The notes under the pieces were generated by a model, which made no database searches, was not told the DNA's origin, and worked only from the letters and a program-made list of their open reading frames with translations. Made by a program: the position numbers and the translations under genes. Positions 48,648 to 61,417 of a stretch of 64,000 nucleotides of DNA are shown here, one piece after another. Positions within the stretch are counted from its first letter, which is position 1. Every line of letters begins with the position of its first letter. This DNA comes from Okapia johnstoni (lineage: Eukaryota; Chordata; Mammalia; Artiodactyla; Giraffidae): the NCBI GenBank assembly GCA_024291935.2, contig CM044307.1, positions 101,375,461-101,439,460 on the forward strand, written 5' to 3'.

Positions 48648-49357
48648 GTAAGTCTTAATCAATTTTATGTTTATCTTTTGGAGTAAGAATTGTATAAAAT
48701 ATTTTACTATTTTCAAACTTTCTAAAAAGTACTGAACTGTTTTTAAAAGACCCTTAGCAATGTTGAAACTCTTAAAACCTTTTGTTTAAAGCCATAAATA
48801 AGGATGGTAAAGCCTTGTCCATGTTCCATATTTCATGACAAAGGGCTGAAAGAGTGAGAGAGAATCCCTCAAGAAGAGAAACATTAGAGGATATACATTT
48901 TTTCAAATATTTGATCAGGAGGACCTTGACTTGCTCTGATTGCAAATGTATTTATGAAGAAAAATAGGCTTCAGCTATATTAAATCAGATTTCTGCTTAG
49001 AACAAAGAAACCATTTCAAATAATTGGAGGTTTCTAAAAATAATATAAGCAAATTTATAGTGTAGTGAAGTCACATGTTTATGAAGAAGCAAGAGCTGGA
49101 CATCTACTTGTCATATATTTTGAGGGCTTCAAAACTATACTAGTGGAAGTTAACTAAGCTCTATAATTCTTAATCCAAGATTCTATGGTTCTATGAAAGA
49201 AATTTATTTCAAATTGTAATGAAATAACATAAATGCGCATATTGCCATTTATTTGAAAGAATGGAAAAATAGACAAAGGTTAAAAACTCATTTTGACATT
49301 TCTAGGAATCTGTCATCAATCACATGAGTAACCTTTATTTCTCATACCTGGGTACCT
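48648..49357. other. Intron J-K, 5' part without recognised feature
   Basis: AT-rich intron sequence with no repeat I can name. Confidence 0.45.
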
Positions 49358-50250
49358 TCAGTTCAGTTCATTTCAGTTGCTCAGTCATGTCTGACTCTGT
49401 GATCTCATGGGCTGCAGCACGCCAGGCCTCCCTGTCCATCACCACTCATGAGCTTACTCAAACTCATGTCCATTGAGTCAGTGATGCCATCCAACCATCT
49501 CATCCTCTGTCGTCCCTTTCTCCTCCTGCCCTCAATCTTTCCCAGCATCAGGGTCTTTTCCAATGAGTCAATTCTTTGCATCAGGTGGTCACACTATTGG
49601 AGCTTGAGCGTCAGCATCAGTTCTTCCAATGAATATTCAGGTTGATTTCCTTTAGGATTGACTGGTTTGATCTCCTTGCAGTTCAAAGGACTTTCAAGAG
49701 TCTTTCCAACACCACAGTTCAAAGGCAAAAATTATTCAGCCCTCAGCTTTCTTTATGGTCCAACTCTCACATCCATACATGACTGCTGGAAAAACCATAG
49801 CTTTGACTAGATGGACCTTTGTTGGCAAAGTTCTGCTGTTCGATATGCTGTCTAGGTTTGTCATAGCTTTTCTTCCAAGGAGCAAGCGTATTTTAATTTC
49901 ATGGCTGCAGTCTACATCTGCAATGATTTTGGAGCCCAAGAAAATAAAGTCTGTCACTGTTTCCATTGTTTCTCCATCTATTTGCCATAAAGTGATGGGA
50001 CTGGATGCCATGATCTTAGTTTTTTGCATGTTGAGTTTTAAGTGAGCTTTTTCACTCTCCTCTTTCACTTTCATCAAGAGGCTCTTTAGTTCCTCTTCAC
50101 TTTCTATCATAAGCGTGGTGTCATCTGCATATCTGAGGTTATTGATATTTCTCCCAGCCATCTTGATTCCAGCTTGTGCTTCATCCAGCCCAGCATTTTG
50201 CATGATGTATTGTGCATTTAACTTAAATAAGCAGGGTGACAATATACAGT
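49358..50250 (-). mobile_element. BovB, 5'-truncated, about 0.9 kb
   Basis: It begins ttcagttcagttcatttcag. The minus strand encodes [20 protein letters not shown] and later BovB RT pieces down to [12 protein letters not shown]. It is more diverged than the other copies. Confidence 0.9.
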
Positions 50251-51126
50251 ATTTAGGCTCCTAAAATTCTGAAATGTTTTCAGACCTAAAAATATGATAG
50301 TCCTTTTTTCCTCTCCCTGCTCAATACACAGACACACATGGATACCCAGATACACCTCTTCTATTTGGTGTTATTTTTGAAAATTTTGACAAGGTATTCT
50401 TTCATCTGTGAGGCTTAAAACTCAAGAAGGTGTATCTACTAATTATTGACTTTAGCAACATGGAAGTCATTAGCAATAGTCTCAGACAGAGCAAGGAGGA
50501 ACAAGGAGAACACATATCATACCTGACCACCTAGTCACTTGAGGGCTCTGGGGAAAAAATAATCAATCTGTCACCACCCTTGAGGAAGATCTGCAGGGAA
50601 CAGAAGCAATGGTCTCAGGGGAGAGCTAGGTTTCAGTTACAGCAAGAAGGGGAAAAAGTTATTCAGAAATAAAGTTGAGGATTTAAGGAATTTTGATGAC
50701 GGCCCAGTTAATAAATTTTGCTCAGAAACTAAACTACAGAACATTTCTAAATATATCTTTTTATAAAAGATAGAAGATTTAGCATTTTAATTGAATTTGA
50801 GTATGAAACACTGTCACTGTTTTTATTTTGGTAAAACCTAACACATTCCTTTTAAATATGCCAAAAAATGATATGACAGTTCAATAGAGCTTTATATTAA
50901 TATAAAAGTAATTTTAAACATGAAATATTTCTATGTTTTTTTTTCTGTCTTGGTTAAATTGACACTAGTGCAATTCTAAGCTAAATGTTTAACATATATT
51001 CACTTTTAAAATTGTAATAGTAAATGTCAGTGCATAGGTTAATGCTTTAATTACTCTATACTTAATGTAAGAATGATTACATGCTTGAAGAATACATAAT
51101 CCACAGTTATGTTTTGCTTTTTGTAG
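50251..51126. other. Intron J-K, 3' part without recognised feature
   Basis: AT-rich sequence. Nothing recognised until the acceptor of exon K. Confidence 0.45.
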
Positions 51127-51273
51127 GTCAGATTTTAGATAATAGCACTAAGGACCTTAAGTTTGCATTCACTAATCTAACACCATTTACGGTATATGAC
51201 GTTTATGTTGCGGCTGAAACCAGTGCAGGGATTGGACCTAAGTCAAATATTTCAGTATTCACTCCTCCAGAAG
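51127..51273 (+). CDS. PTPRQ: PTPRQ exon K: second half of FN3 domain f
   Basis: The exon is 147 bp with phase-1 borders (acceptor tttgtag, donor gtaaga). It encodes [14 protein letters not shown], then [16 protein letters not shown] (E-F loop, strand F), [13 protein letters not shown] and FTPPE (strand G). Sequons NST and NIS are visible; NLT is followed by Pro, which usually prevents use. With exon J it gives a domain of about 92 residues. The acceptor has a good T-rich tract. Confidence 0.96.
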
Positions 51274-51645
51274 GTAAGAACATCTCCTCTAGTGTGTGAA
51301 TGAGAACTTTATTGAATCAGTTAAACATTGTATTAGAAACTATTTGGTTGATATTTATCTAATTCATGTTATTTCCTTATCAGACTACTACTTAGTACAT
51401 TCTGAACATGTGTTCCTCAAAACGCTAAACCCATAGCAGGCTTCATGATAAGAGGGACCAAAGATCAAGTAAACATTACAGCAAACATTACATGCTGTGT
51501 CAGCCTGCATCTTCACAATGAATAGTACTGGCAAAATCTCAAGAAGACTAAATACATTTAACATGGTTTAAACCCCATTATTTATTGTATATTCTTTTTT
51601 TCCACAAAATAACTTTCAGAGAAATCCATATATCCCACGATGCCT

Positions 51646-51775
51646 ATGCTGTTGTTGCTGTTCAGTACCTAAGTCGTGTCCAGCTCTTTGTGACCCCATG
51701 GACTGAAGCTTCTCTGTCCTTCACTGCCTCCAGGAGTTTGCTCAAACTCATGTCGATTGAATCGGTGATGCTATT
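51646..51775 (-). mobile_element. BovB 3' end fragment (about 130 bp)
   Basis: tgttgttgctgttcagtacc, ccagctctttgtgaccccat and gtttgctcaaactcatgtcg are the antisense BovB 3' end. The start at tgttgctgttcag matches the copy at 4766, a variant 3' terminus. Confidence 0.8.
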
Positions 51776-52796
51776 TATAATCAAAAGGATATTCTAAGCA
51801 ATTGAGGATTCCTGGAAGGTGCATAACATAAATTTACCAGAATAGACTGAAATTATTTTCAAAATTTCTCCTGAATAAACTTTTTATTTGTATATGTTAG
51901 ATACCACATTCTAAGGCTAACTGTAGTGTTTGAAAAATGTTACCATGCCATTTCACAACCTGTTTTCTGGGCCCACACCAAATTTCCTCAATGCCTTTAT
52001 ATATTGTACTTATTTAGGAGAATTCAACAATTTTTTTTTTGCGATCACACTAACACTTGATAAAGCAGATTTTGTTTATGTGATAGCTAACATTCAGTAA
52101 GTTGTGAGTTAAACACACATGTGTGCACACGAGCGCATGCATACACACACACAAACAAGGTTGGGATACCTTCATCAGATAAATCATTCAAGTGTTTGAC
52201 CATGAGAGGGCAGCAGCTATTAGGGAATTTTGTACTTCTCCCCCATTTCAAAGAATGACTCTTGAGAATATTTTGCTATTGAAAGAATATAAAATTTATG
52301 TGACATTGATTTCAAATGAAAATAGTAATGTGTACATGGTTTCAATACACAGATTAAAGAGCAGCACCATCATAAACAAAGTGTTTTTATTTTTTTCATA
52401 CCAAAATTTCTCATTTGCATTTATATCAGAAGAGTCTTAGCATGTATGTCTTCTCCCTTAGACCTGAAATTTCTCCGACTTCTACCTAAACCTGCTCTTA
52501 AGAATTTTCAAGAAATCTAGACAGATTTATGTATGCCTGCCAAACACAACATGCCAGCAATGTAGCCTTTATCAGACTTAGAGCCCTTGCATCTGGTCTT
52601 TTCTCAACCAATCCAATTGACCAATTTCTATTCTCATGTTATACAATTAAATAAATTCAATCTTATTTCAAATCAAGCTGATTTTGGTGTTCCTAAACTG
52701 AATCCACAGTTTAAGATAATTGTTTTATTGTCATCATTCTTGGCTTACAGCATTTGACCAAAACAGGGAACTAGGTAATATAATGTGTGTGTGTGT
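51776..52796. other. Intron K-L, no recognised feature apart from an (AC) tract
   Basis: A short (ac)n stretch is seen at 52140-52156. The rest is unrecognised AT-rich sequence. Confidence 0.45.
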
Positions 52797-53006
52797 ATGT
52801 GTTAGATGTCAAGTCATATCTGATTCTATGTAACCGCAAGGACTGTAGCCCACCAGGCTCCTGTGTCCATGGGATTTCCCAGGCAAGAATACTGGAGTGG
52901 GTTGCCATTCCTCTCTCCATGGGACCTTCCTGACCCAGAGATTGAACCTGAGTCTCCTGAATTGCAGGCAGATTCTTTACTGTCTGAGACACCAGGCAAG
53001 CCCAGA
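52797..53006 (-). repeat. Bov-tA SINE
   Basis: Antisense body (aaggactgtagcccaccagg, tggagtgggttgccattcct) and head ending gacaccaggcaagccc. It is preceded by a short (tg)n run at 52780-52800. Confidence 0.9.
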
Positions 53007-54479
53007 TAATACACTGCCACATACAATTCCATTTTATTTAGGATATTACTTAAACACTTATTTCCCTTTCTTTATGTCTTTATTTTTTAATTGACAAAAT
53101 AATAAATAGAATATTTAAGGACATTGTTCAATGCACTTCACAAGGGTTGTTTTTGATTCCACGTTATTTTGAATAGATGACTCTATTAGCACGGTATACC
53201 CAGTAATTTACCTCAGTTTTGCCTTACTGCCTCCTGAATTACTCATCATCTGCTCACCACATCCAAGTGGCTCTCAGAAACCACTGGAAACTAAGGTGGC
53301 CTTCGTTGCTGTAAGGCCAAGCATGGCATGGTTATTTCCTCTGCATGCCTGCTTCCTCTGTGCAGTTCTCAAGGAATAGTTCAGCCATAGGGGTCTCAGT
53401 GAAATACTGGGGCAAATGCAGTGAATGTAGACTCTGACACACTAATTAATCCTGGCCCCACTAATTAAAAATTTGCCATAAAGGAATCTTTAAGCTATAT
53501 GAGAACAATCAAATAACTCATTGTCACATACACACTTTGAATTATAATTGATACTTTAATTTTCTAGTATTCATTTTATTCATTAATATAACAGGTTCTT
53601 CATATTCTAATTAGTTACTCAATTTTCTTCTCCATATTTAAAAAATAGTCTATAGCCTAATTAGGAAAACAATTAGGGCCAGCTTTTAAATTAATATATT
53701 TTAAAACAACCAAGGTTCTAACAAATCTCCAGATATTCATAGAAAAATATTGAATTGATTTCTAATAGAAAATACATGTATAATGGGGCTGATTTCATTA
53801 ATACTCAGAATGATACATTCCATGTCTATCAAAGAAAATCAACATGATGTTATGAAATCAGTTATCCTATGTTTTTCATAATGTTTCTGCATACCCTTAA
53901 TATTTTACTGAGCAGATTTCTACTTAGGCGTGAAGAGATGGTTTTGGAAAAAATGATAATAATCTCCAATGTTACAAAGTATCATAGTTGCCATTCCAAA
54001 ATGAAACAATCTGCTGAATATAGCATTGACAACAGATTTTTACTTGGTATTTTTATATGGGTTAAAAAAATCTTAAGTAAATTTTTCTGCTTCAAAATCC
54101 CCTAAAATTTCTCTATGACTAGTGTCAAATATCTTTTAAGGAAGTTTACATCATGTCTTAAAAGCAAAAAAAGTATTGAAATCCATCTTTGCTCCCCCAT
54201 AAATAGACTAATGAAGTGAAGACTTGTCCTCAGTAATTTCAATTTGCTATTTTCTGCAAATAGTAGTAACATCTTTCTAGGGAGATCACTGAGAAACTGT
54301 CAACTTTGTATTTTTCAGGATTCTCCATGATTTTTATTTTTCAAATTTTCAGATTCAGTAGATTTTTACAAAATTCACTTCCAGTGGAAGTTTAATTTGC
54401 TAGGTAAGGGCAAAAATTATTTTAATGTATTTTCTTTACCCCAATGCCATTTGTCTCCATTTCATTGTTTTCTAGGAGT
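53007..54479. other. Intron K-L, no recognised feature
   Basis: AT-rich sequence. No exon, RNA gene or clear repeat. Confidence 0.45.
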
Positions 54480-54585
54480 TGTTTTTTTCTCAATTGGAGG
54501 ATAATTACTTTACAAAATTGAGATGATTTTTGCCATTCATCAACATAAATAAGCCACAGTTATACTCCTAATCATTTGGAATATT
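54480..54585 (-). repeat. L1 3' UTR fragment
   Basis: caattggaggataattactt, then gatttttgccattcatcaac and ataagccacagttatact give the antisense 3' end of an artiodactyl L1, shorter and more diverged than the copy at 1370. Confidence 0.65.
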
Positions 54586-57230
54586 TTTTTTTTGCCAATT
54601 ATATGTATACTCTGTTTCCTATTAATTAGTAAAATTTATAGATGTGTTGGCCTGAGAATGATTCATAGGTCATCCTCATAGACAACACCTTCAGAATTAA
54701 TGCCGAACCATGAATAATTGCCTTGTGTGTTTGATTTTCTTTAGTTAATTTGGTATCAATATTAAAGGAGTTTGATCTAATCCACACTTCTCTGGTTTCC
54801 CCATAAGAATTTGTGGTGTAACATATCGAGTGTCTTTCCAAAGACAAGATACAATGCTGTCTCCTTCATTTCCTTTATCCCCTAAGCTTTTTCTTCTTTC
54901 ATAAAAAAGAGATAGCCTTACAGTTGTTCTTACACAAGTTTGGGGTACACTTTTAGGGTAATAGAGAACCACTTAACTTTGGATTGTGATTTTTAGGCAT
55001 TAGTGTTATGGGGCAATACTTATTAAGTTATATTGAAAAATATAAGTTAGAAGATAAACAATGTCCATTATTTTTAGGTTTGGCTAACAGAATAAGAGAC
55101 AGTACAATTTAAATATACTGTAGTGGGTAATTTTTGTTGCATCAAATGGTACTGACCGCTTCAGTTATTTTATAGTAGGTAGGGTTTAGTTATCTGATGA
55201 CTCTGATCAATGTAGTTATTAAAGTGGCTTCTTCAATTGCGATTCTACATGAGTTCAAATTAGGTGGGAAAATGCTAGATCTCTTCTTTGATTTATATTA
55301 CATAGTACTAAGACTTCATCTACACAGCAACCCCAAAAATGTCAAAGAAAGGTGGAATGGAGCTTTGCCATTTAAACAGCTGTGTTGGTTTCATACTCTA
55401 TGGCCAATTGGAAAGGTTTTCTACACTTGAATGATGTAAATATGATAAATATGAAAGAAACATAAGTTTAGCAACAATGAATGGTAATGAAATAGAACTT
55501 ATATAAGAGGTGACCTATGCAAGGCTTTTTATCCGTCTTCTTCCCTCCTCTATCCTTAAATGCCTAGAACAGTGACCATATGATGAGTCCTCAGTCTGTT
55601 GAATGACAAATGAATAACTCATTTATTGTGGGGTTCTAGTTTAGAACTCTTCCTCCGTCTTTCAAAGATTAAATTGTTTTTCTTTCAGATTAGAATACCT
55701 GTGGGGAAATCAAGGTAAAGAATTATCCTTCTGTATAGAGATACAACGAAATGTTTTTAGAGAAGGAGATTGAAAGGATTGACAAGTTATAAGTGTACCC
55801 ATGTTGCATTTATCTCTTAATTTTGAGCACAGGTGTTACCCATACTAGGACTCTGGAGACTTGACTGCGATAATCAAATAATAGGCTTCTAACCCAGAGT
55901 TCAGCTAGTCATTCACTAGTCAACAAACATTTAGAAATATTTACTCTATTAAAATATCTAAGGAGATTTTTTTTGTGTGTACTGATTACCTTATAGAGAC
56001 CGAAAAACCCAACTCTTAATCTCTAAGATGAAATACTACATGATTATGCTAACTTCATGCTTAACTTTAAGCTTAATTAGGCTCATTAATTATAAATAAT
56101 ATTTATGGGAGTTATGACATTAATTCCTTTCTGTTATCTTAAAGAAGAATAGAGTCATTCTTCATTTGTATTTTGTCCTTAATATGTTTTTCTTCCAACT
56201 GAAGTTTGCTAAATCTGTGAAATATTTTACCTTAGGGAAATAAATTTAATGTATGACCACATGCTAATCATAAAGAACAGTATTTTTATGTCACATTTTC
56301 TCTTTCTTCAGCCAACATATTATAGTCTTTTGAACCATTTATTCCTTATTGTAATCTTGTATAGTGATAGGAAGGATTTAATGACACCCATTTTATAGAT
56401 AAGGAGACTCAATGTGGAGGGAGGAATTGGCTATTTATAATCACACAATGAAATATAAACTAAAAGTGGACAAGTGCCCAAAGTAGAATTTTTCATGGTT
56501 GATTAGTCCTGTTGTACTGGGAGATTTCCTAGTAGTTGCTCTTGATGACATACATACATTTATTTTATGTATTTATTAGTAATTTGATGCTTTTATACAT
56601 TACAAAATGATCACCACTTGGTGACTTTCTAACTGCAATTTAAGTACTTGGTGCCTTATCTAAAACCAATTATTTTTCCTTCTTTTTTTTTTTTTTTACT
56701 ACTGCGAAGAGTAAGGGCATCTGAAATTTGAGATTCACATAATTTATAAAATCAGCAGACAAAAATCAATTAATTTTTCAAACATAAATTAAAAATTGCC
56801 TAATAGAGTTTACCAGCTACATGTAATTACATTCAGAGTATTCCAGATATTATCTTTTGGTATGTTTTAATTTTTGTAAAGCCTTCAAGATTTCTACTGG
56901 GAATTCATCAGTCATAAACAACTTTCCATGGAAAGTTATTTTTATAAATTAATTTGTTCTAAATAAATGTTATGACATTTTGATTTGGGACAATTATTCC
57001 ATGTTACTCTGTTTCTTGTGTACATGTGGAGAACAATGAATAGACATTTAACGTTATTTATCTGTGTTTTTAAAGGATCTGATACAAATCCAATTGTTAA
57101 TAAATTAGTAAATTGTTTTAGTCCGTTTTCTAATAGAATAGCTTATATGTCTTCAGTCATGAGCTGACTTCAGGAATTTTTAGAAATTTGAGAATGTATT
57201 TTTAAAGTTCCCTCCTCTTCTCTCTTTTAG
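54586..57230. other. Intron K-L, 3' part; one weak MIR
   Basis: The stretch is unrecognised except for about 56330-56500, where cccattttatagataaggag suggests an antisense MIR. No exon is seen before 57231. Confidence 0.45.
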
Positions 57231-57403
57231 TTCCAGGTGCAGTATTTGATTTTCAAGCTGCAGAAGTAGAAGCCACAGAAATAAGAATTACTTGGAAGAA
57301 ACCACGACAACCAAATGGAATCATTAACCAATATCGAGTGAAAGTATTAGTTTCTGAGACAAGAGTGATTTTAGAAGATACTCTGCTCATCGGAAAAGAT
57401 GAG
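57231..57403 (+). CDS. PTPRQ: PTPRQ exon L: first half of FN3 domain g (last exon in window)
   Basis: The exon is 173 bp, phase 1 in and phase 0 out, after a long pyrimidine tract ending ttttag; the donor is gtactg. It encodes [18 protein letters not shown], then [18 protein letters not shown] (Trp, NG turn, strand C) and TLLIGKDE. The half-domain lacks its E-F loop and strands F-G. These should be in the next exon, which I could not find in the remaining 6.6 kb, so it probably lies beyond position 64000. Confidence 0.95.
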
Positions 57404-57987
57404 GTACTGCACTTAAATTTATTATTTTGTTGAGCCCTTGCTACCTGTTTTGGGGAGATTTGCCAATATGCAAACATAAAATATTTGACAAGCTTCAAAG
57501 TACAAAGTGAAGCAAATTTAGCTGTGCTGATAATCTAGCTCATCATATTTCATTTCAAGACATTTATTATTAGTTAAGTGCTATTATTCTTTTTCAGCAT
57601 ATGAAAAATGTTAATTGGGCAATTAAGCGGGACTAAAGGTACTTCCATAAGTGAATATTATTATGGTAATAAAGTTAATGAATTGTTTGGAGATTCCTGT
57701 TAAGATTTAAATACTCCTCCTAAGGTTGTGCTTGCAATTTGGAATAGTTGCCAAAGAAAGGCACAATAACTTTAATAACTGTTGTTGACAAATGGTTTTG
57801 TCCTCCTTAGTCTTAGGAAGCCAGATTTCTCAAAGCTACCTCATTTAAAAACAAACAATATGCATTTGACTAAAGAAATAAATAAGAGACGAAATCATTT
57901 CATAAATATAAAATAAGAGGGCAATATTTTCTTCTAGTCACACTGGAAGCCTTCTTTCCCCTCTTTGCTTCTGTTTGAAAGTGTTGT

Positions 57988-58061
57988 GTTGGCCAAAAAG
58001 TTTGTTTGGGATTTTCTGTATGACGGTATTGAAAAATCCAAATGAACATTTTTGCCAACCC
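57988..58061. repeat. Mariner-type MITE palindrome
   Basis: About 74 bp read as an imperfect palindrome. The left arm gttggccaaaaagtttgttt pairs with a right arm ending aacatttttgccaaccc around a short centre. The ends fit a ruminant mariner-derived miniature element. It can fold into a hairpin in RNA or single-stranded DNA. Confidence 0.85.
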
Positions 58062-58844
58062 GATATAGGCAGCACTAATTTTTCCTTCACTGTCTTCATT
58101 CACCTCATCCAGCCAGCTGTTCACCTGGGAAATCCTTCTAAGACTTTAGACTGATTGTATCCAGATATTGGTGGTTCCTAGGGCTCACAAAAAATACATC
58201 TATTTAAGACCAGTGAGTGTAACACTCACTGCAACTTGGAGGCCCTACCTGCTGGTTATTCAGCAATTAGGTTTCACTCGTTTGGTCCAGAATCATTACT
58301 TCTAGCTGTGCTCTTGTTTTTCTCCATGTATATTGTCCATTCTATTCCTAGTCCCAGACTTCCTCCATTTCTGACACCCACCTGAAAGTTACCTTACTGT
58401 GTGCTTCATGCATTCTGGCCAACCAGGACTCATTAGTACAGTTGTTTGACGTCTCTGGCCCAGGGTTATAGTTTAATCCAAAGTTGACTCCATTCCTCTT
58501 GTGTAAAAGATGGTGAGTTACGCTTTCCCTGATACTTTAGTCAACAGCTCAGGCACAGGGCAAAAGCTTAACCCTCTGCTCCTGCTGAGAAGGCCTTAAA
58601 TTAGATACTTCCGTTTTTTTAGGATTGTGTGGCCGGTCTCCCACTTCTGCTAATGACATCTATTGAATGATAAGCCACACCTCTTTTTCTCTTGAAACTA
58701 AGAGACTCTGGAAAGACTTCTGGTGATATGATCCACAATCCCTGTGACATAATAGAGATAAAGTGAGCGTTGGTATATACAAATCTGGGTTTATGTTCCT
58801 CACTTGGTCACTTGGTGTGTTTACAGCAGAGAGGTTAAGTGCAA
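58062..58844. other. Downstream intron, no recognised feature
   Basis: This part of the intron after exon L shows no FN3-coding exon. Confidence 0.4.
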
Positions 58845-59075
58845 GGACCTAGGAGACAGAATGCTGAGCTTAAACCTTGGTTTTGCCCTTACTGATGGTT
58901 TAACCTTGGAGAGTAGACCTGACCTCTCTGAAGTCGTTTCCTCTTTAAGATAGGGACTTGAAGAGTCTGTATAACACAGAGTTGTTAGTGAGGATTTAAT
59001 GGATTAATGTGTGAAGAGTGTAGAACTCCACCTGGTGTATGGTAAGATTGGCAACCTGAATAATTGTGACCTGTT
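58845..59075 (+). repeat. MIR SINE
   Basis: aaccttggttttgcccttac, gacctctctgaagtcgtttc and gtgaggatttaatggattaa are MIR core and 3' motifs in order. Confidence 0.75.
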
Positions 59076-60544
59076 GTAATTATTAATCACGCCATTGGAC
59101 CTTTCACCCCCTTGGGACACAATATTAGTTTCCTTCAGTCTCAATAAAAGGAGACATTATACTTTATTTCTGTGATTGTATGGTTCTTCCTCAGATCAGG
59201 CCCATTATTGATATTTCTGCTTTCCTGTGTGATTGGTGTCTGGGTTTACCTTTCAAGAGGTTGATTTGGGGAGACACATGTGGCAGAAGCTTTAAGTCCA
59301 AATGAGCTAGTGTCCTAGCCCTGTCTCTACCTTTTTTTCGCTCTATGACCTTCAACAAGTCAACTTTTGGAGACTTGCTGCCCCCATTTTTAAAGTAGAA
59401 CTTATATGCCTGCCTTATATTGATGGGTATGATGAGGAGTAAAGGAGATAACAGATAAAACCTCTGGCTTAGTATATCCTTTTCCTTGATGTAGGATAAG
59501 GAATTTTCTATTCACTCTTTAACTTCTCAGAGTATAGCCTCCACACCGTGTCCTAAGAATTTTTGAAATCCTTGAAGTCTTGTTAGAAGTCACCCGTGAC
59601 CTCCTACATGTCAAATAAGGCAGATGTATGTTTTTAACTGTCCTCATCTTCCCTGTTTCCTCCAAAATCCAATCCTTTACCTCCCACTCTCCAGCTTTTG
59701 ACACAACCATTTTCTCCCTAGTATTTGCTCCACTGTCATATACTGCAACTTTGCAAAAGAATTTGGCCTTGTATGATGAAAAATGAATAAATTTTTCTAC
59801 TATTTTCTAATTCCTTGCTTATAAGGGTATTCCAGAGAGTACTGTCTTCAGCCTTGTTATTACACTCCCTTTTGACAGCCTCACAGTTCCAGTCACTGCT
59901 TCTTATTTGCATGACTCTTTCACCTTGCTTTCCATGATGATTTTTCTGACACTCTGCATCCCTAATTACAATCATTTGTGGGGAAGTTCTGCCAGGACTC
60001 ATCACATTTAAACTCATCTACCCCTATAAAACAACAAAACAAGCATTTTTTTTTGAGATAATAGGCCTTGGTTCGATTGGAAGGAGGAGATGGTAGATAA
60101 AAATCCTGGGACAGTGATAGGGATCTATTAGTTTTCCTTTGGGACAGAAGAAGAAAGTCTGTAAGGGTAATTGATAGTTTTAGTGATCAATACCAAGGTC
60201 AGGAGAGAGACTGAGTTGAAACCCAGACACGAAATAACAGGCTTAGGATTCCCTATCCCCTTGGATTGGTCACACCACAGATCTCTGATCTGAAAGTCAT
60301 TGTCGAAGCATTTGGGAGGCTTTTGTGGCATTTCTATATGTCTAATGTCTCTCTTTTTGGATAATGGCACCATTATCTTGTCTTTATGAGGGCTTAAAAT
60401 CTTGGAATTAACTCTGACTTTTGTTATACTTAGCGTTTAATAGCCATTCAATGTTAAGGCCAGTTCAAAGTGTAAGCTTCATACCTCTGTATTCCATTCT
60501 TGTGTCCTCACTCCAGCTCAGGATTGCCTGGACTATTTTTGTTA
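59076..60544. other. Downstream intron, no recognised feature
   Basis: No exon is seen. Short minus-strand open frames (for example 59736-60017) have no family features. Confidence 0.4.
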
Positions 60545-61060
60545 GCTTACTACACTAGTTTTCCATTGTATAACAGTTTGCCTCAAGCTTAAAACAATTC
60601 ACATTTATCATCTCGCAGTTTGTGTGGGTCAGGAATCCAGACAACTTGTGTAGGTTCCCTGCTTAGGGTCTCATAAGGCTGCAGTTAAGGGTCTTACCTT
60701 CCTGTGTTCTCATATGGATGCTTAACTGGGGAAGAATCTACTTCTTGGCTGACTTAGATTTTTGGCAGATTTAATTTCCTTTTGATTGTAGAACTGAGGG
60801 CCCTGGATCCTTGCTGGCCCTTTGACTAGAGACTATCCTTAGCTCCAGCTCATAGCGGTCCCCTACAGTGTCTTGCCACAGAACTTTCCCAACATGGCCA
60901 TTCACTTCATCAGGCTGGCAAGGACAGTCTATATGCTGTAACCATGGGAGTGACATCCCATCGCCTTTCCCTTATTCCATTGGTTGGATGAACATCACAC
61001 TTCCCACACAAGAGGAAGGGATTATACAAAAGCATTAACAGCAGGAGGTAGGGATGGTAA
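60545..61060 (+). repeat. Ancient mammalian interspersed repeat (LTR- or MER-like, name uncertain)
   Basis: catttatcatctcgcagttt, gtgggtcaggaatccagaca, tagggtctcataaggctgca and gggagtgacatcccatcgc follow the order of a well-known old mammalian repeat. I cannot give the family name with confidence. Confidence 0.5.
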
Positions 61061-61246
61061 AAGGATCATGAGAGAGGCTATGCTCTGTAGTCTCTGGATT
61101 ACAATCCATCCTGATTAAAAGTATTAATGCATTTAAACTATGAAAGTAAATAAAAAATGAGAATGGACTTGGAACATGAATATGCATCTATTTTAGTAAT
61201 TAATGCTTTCCTATTGTAGCAGAGAGTCAATTGATACTTTCTAAAG

Positions 61247-61417
61247 TAAGTGAGTCTTTGCAACGCTGTGGATTATACAGTCCATGGACTCTCCAGGCCA
61301 GAATACTGGAGTGGGTAGCCTTTCCCTTCTCCAGGGGATATTCCCAACCCAGGGATCAAACCCAGGTCTCCCGCATTGCAGGCAGATTTTTTACCAGCTG
61401 AGCCACAAGGGAAGCCC
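61247..61417 (-). repeat. Bov-tA SINE
   Basis: Antisense body (tggagtgggtagcctttccc) and head (gggatcaaacccaggtctcc, tgagccacaagggaagccc). The 3' part is shortened. Similar aagtaagtgag and aagtgagcc flanks may be a target-site duplication. Confidence 0.9.

Larger units (their letters stand above)
1818..57403 (+). other. PTPRQ: PTPRQ locus, internal gene segment (12 exons, FN3 ectodomain)
   Basis: Twelve exons join into one uninterrupted frame of 664 whole codons plus a split first codon. The protein is a string of FN3 domains, each with the conserved Trp of strand B and an L-x-P-x-T-x-Y-type motif before strand F. I recognise the product as PTPRQ from its residue-level similarity to the family, especially the [20 protein letters not shown] and [10 protein letters not shown] stretches. 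PTPRQ is a type I membrane protein with many extracellular FN3 repeats and one cytoplasmic PTP domain that acts mainly on phosphoinositides. It is needed for the shaft connectors of hair-cell stereocilia, and its loss causes deafness and vestibular defects. The sequence shows only part of the ectodomain. No frameshift or stop breaks any exon, so the gene looks functional. Confidence 0.95.
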
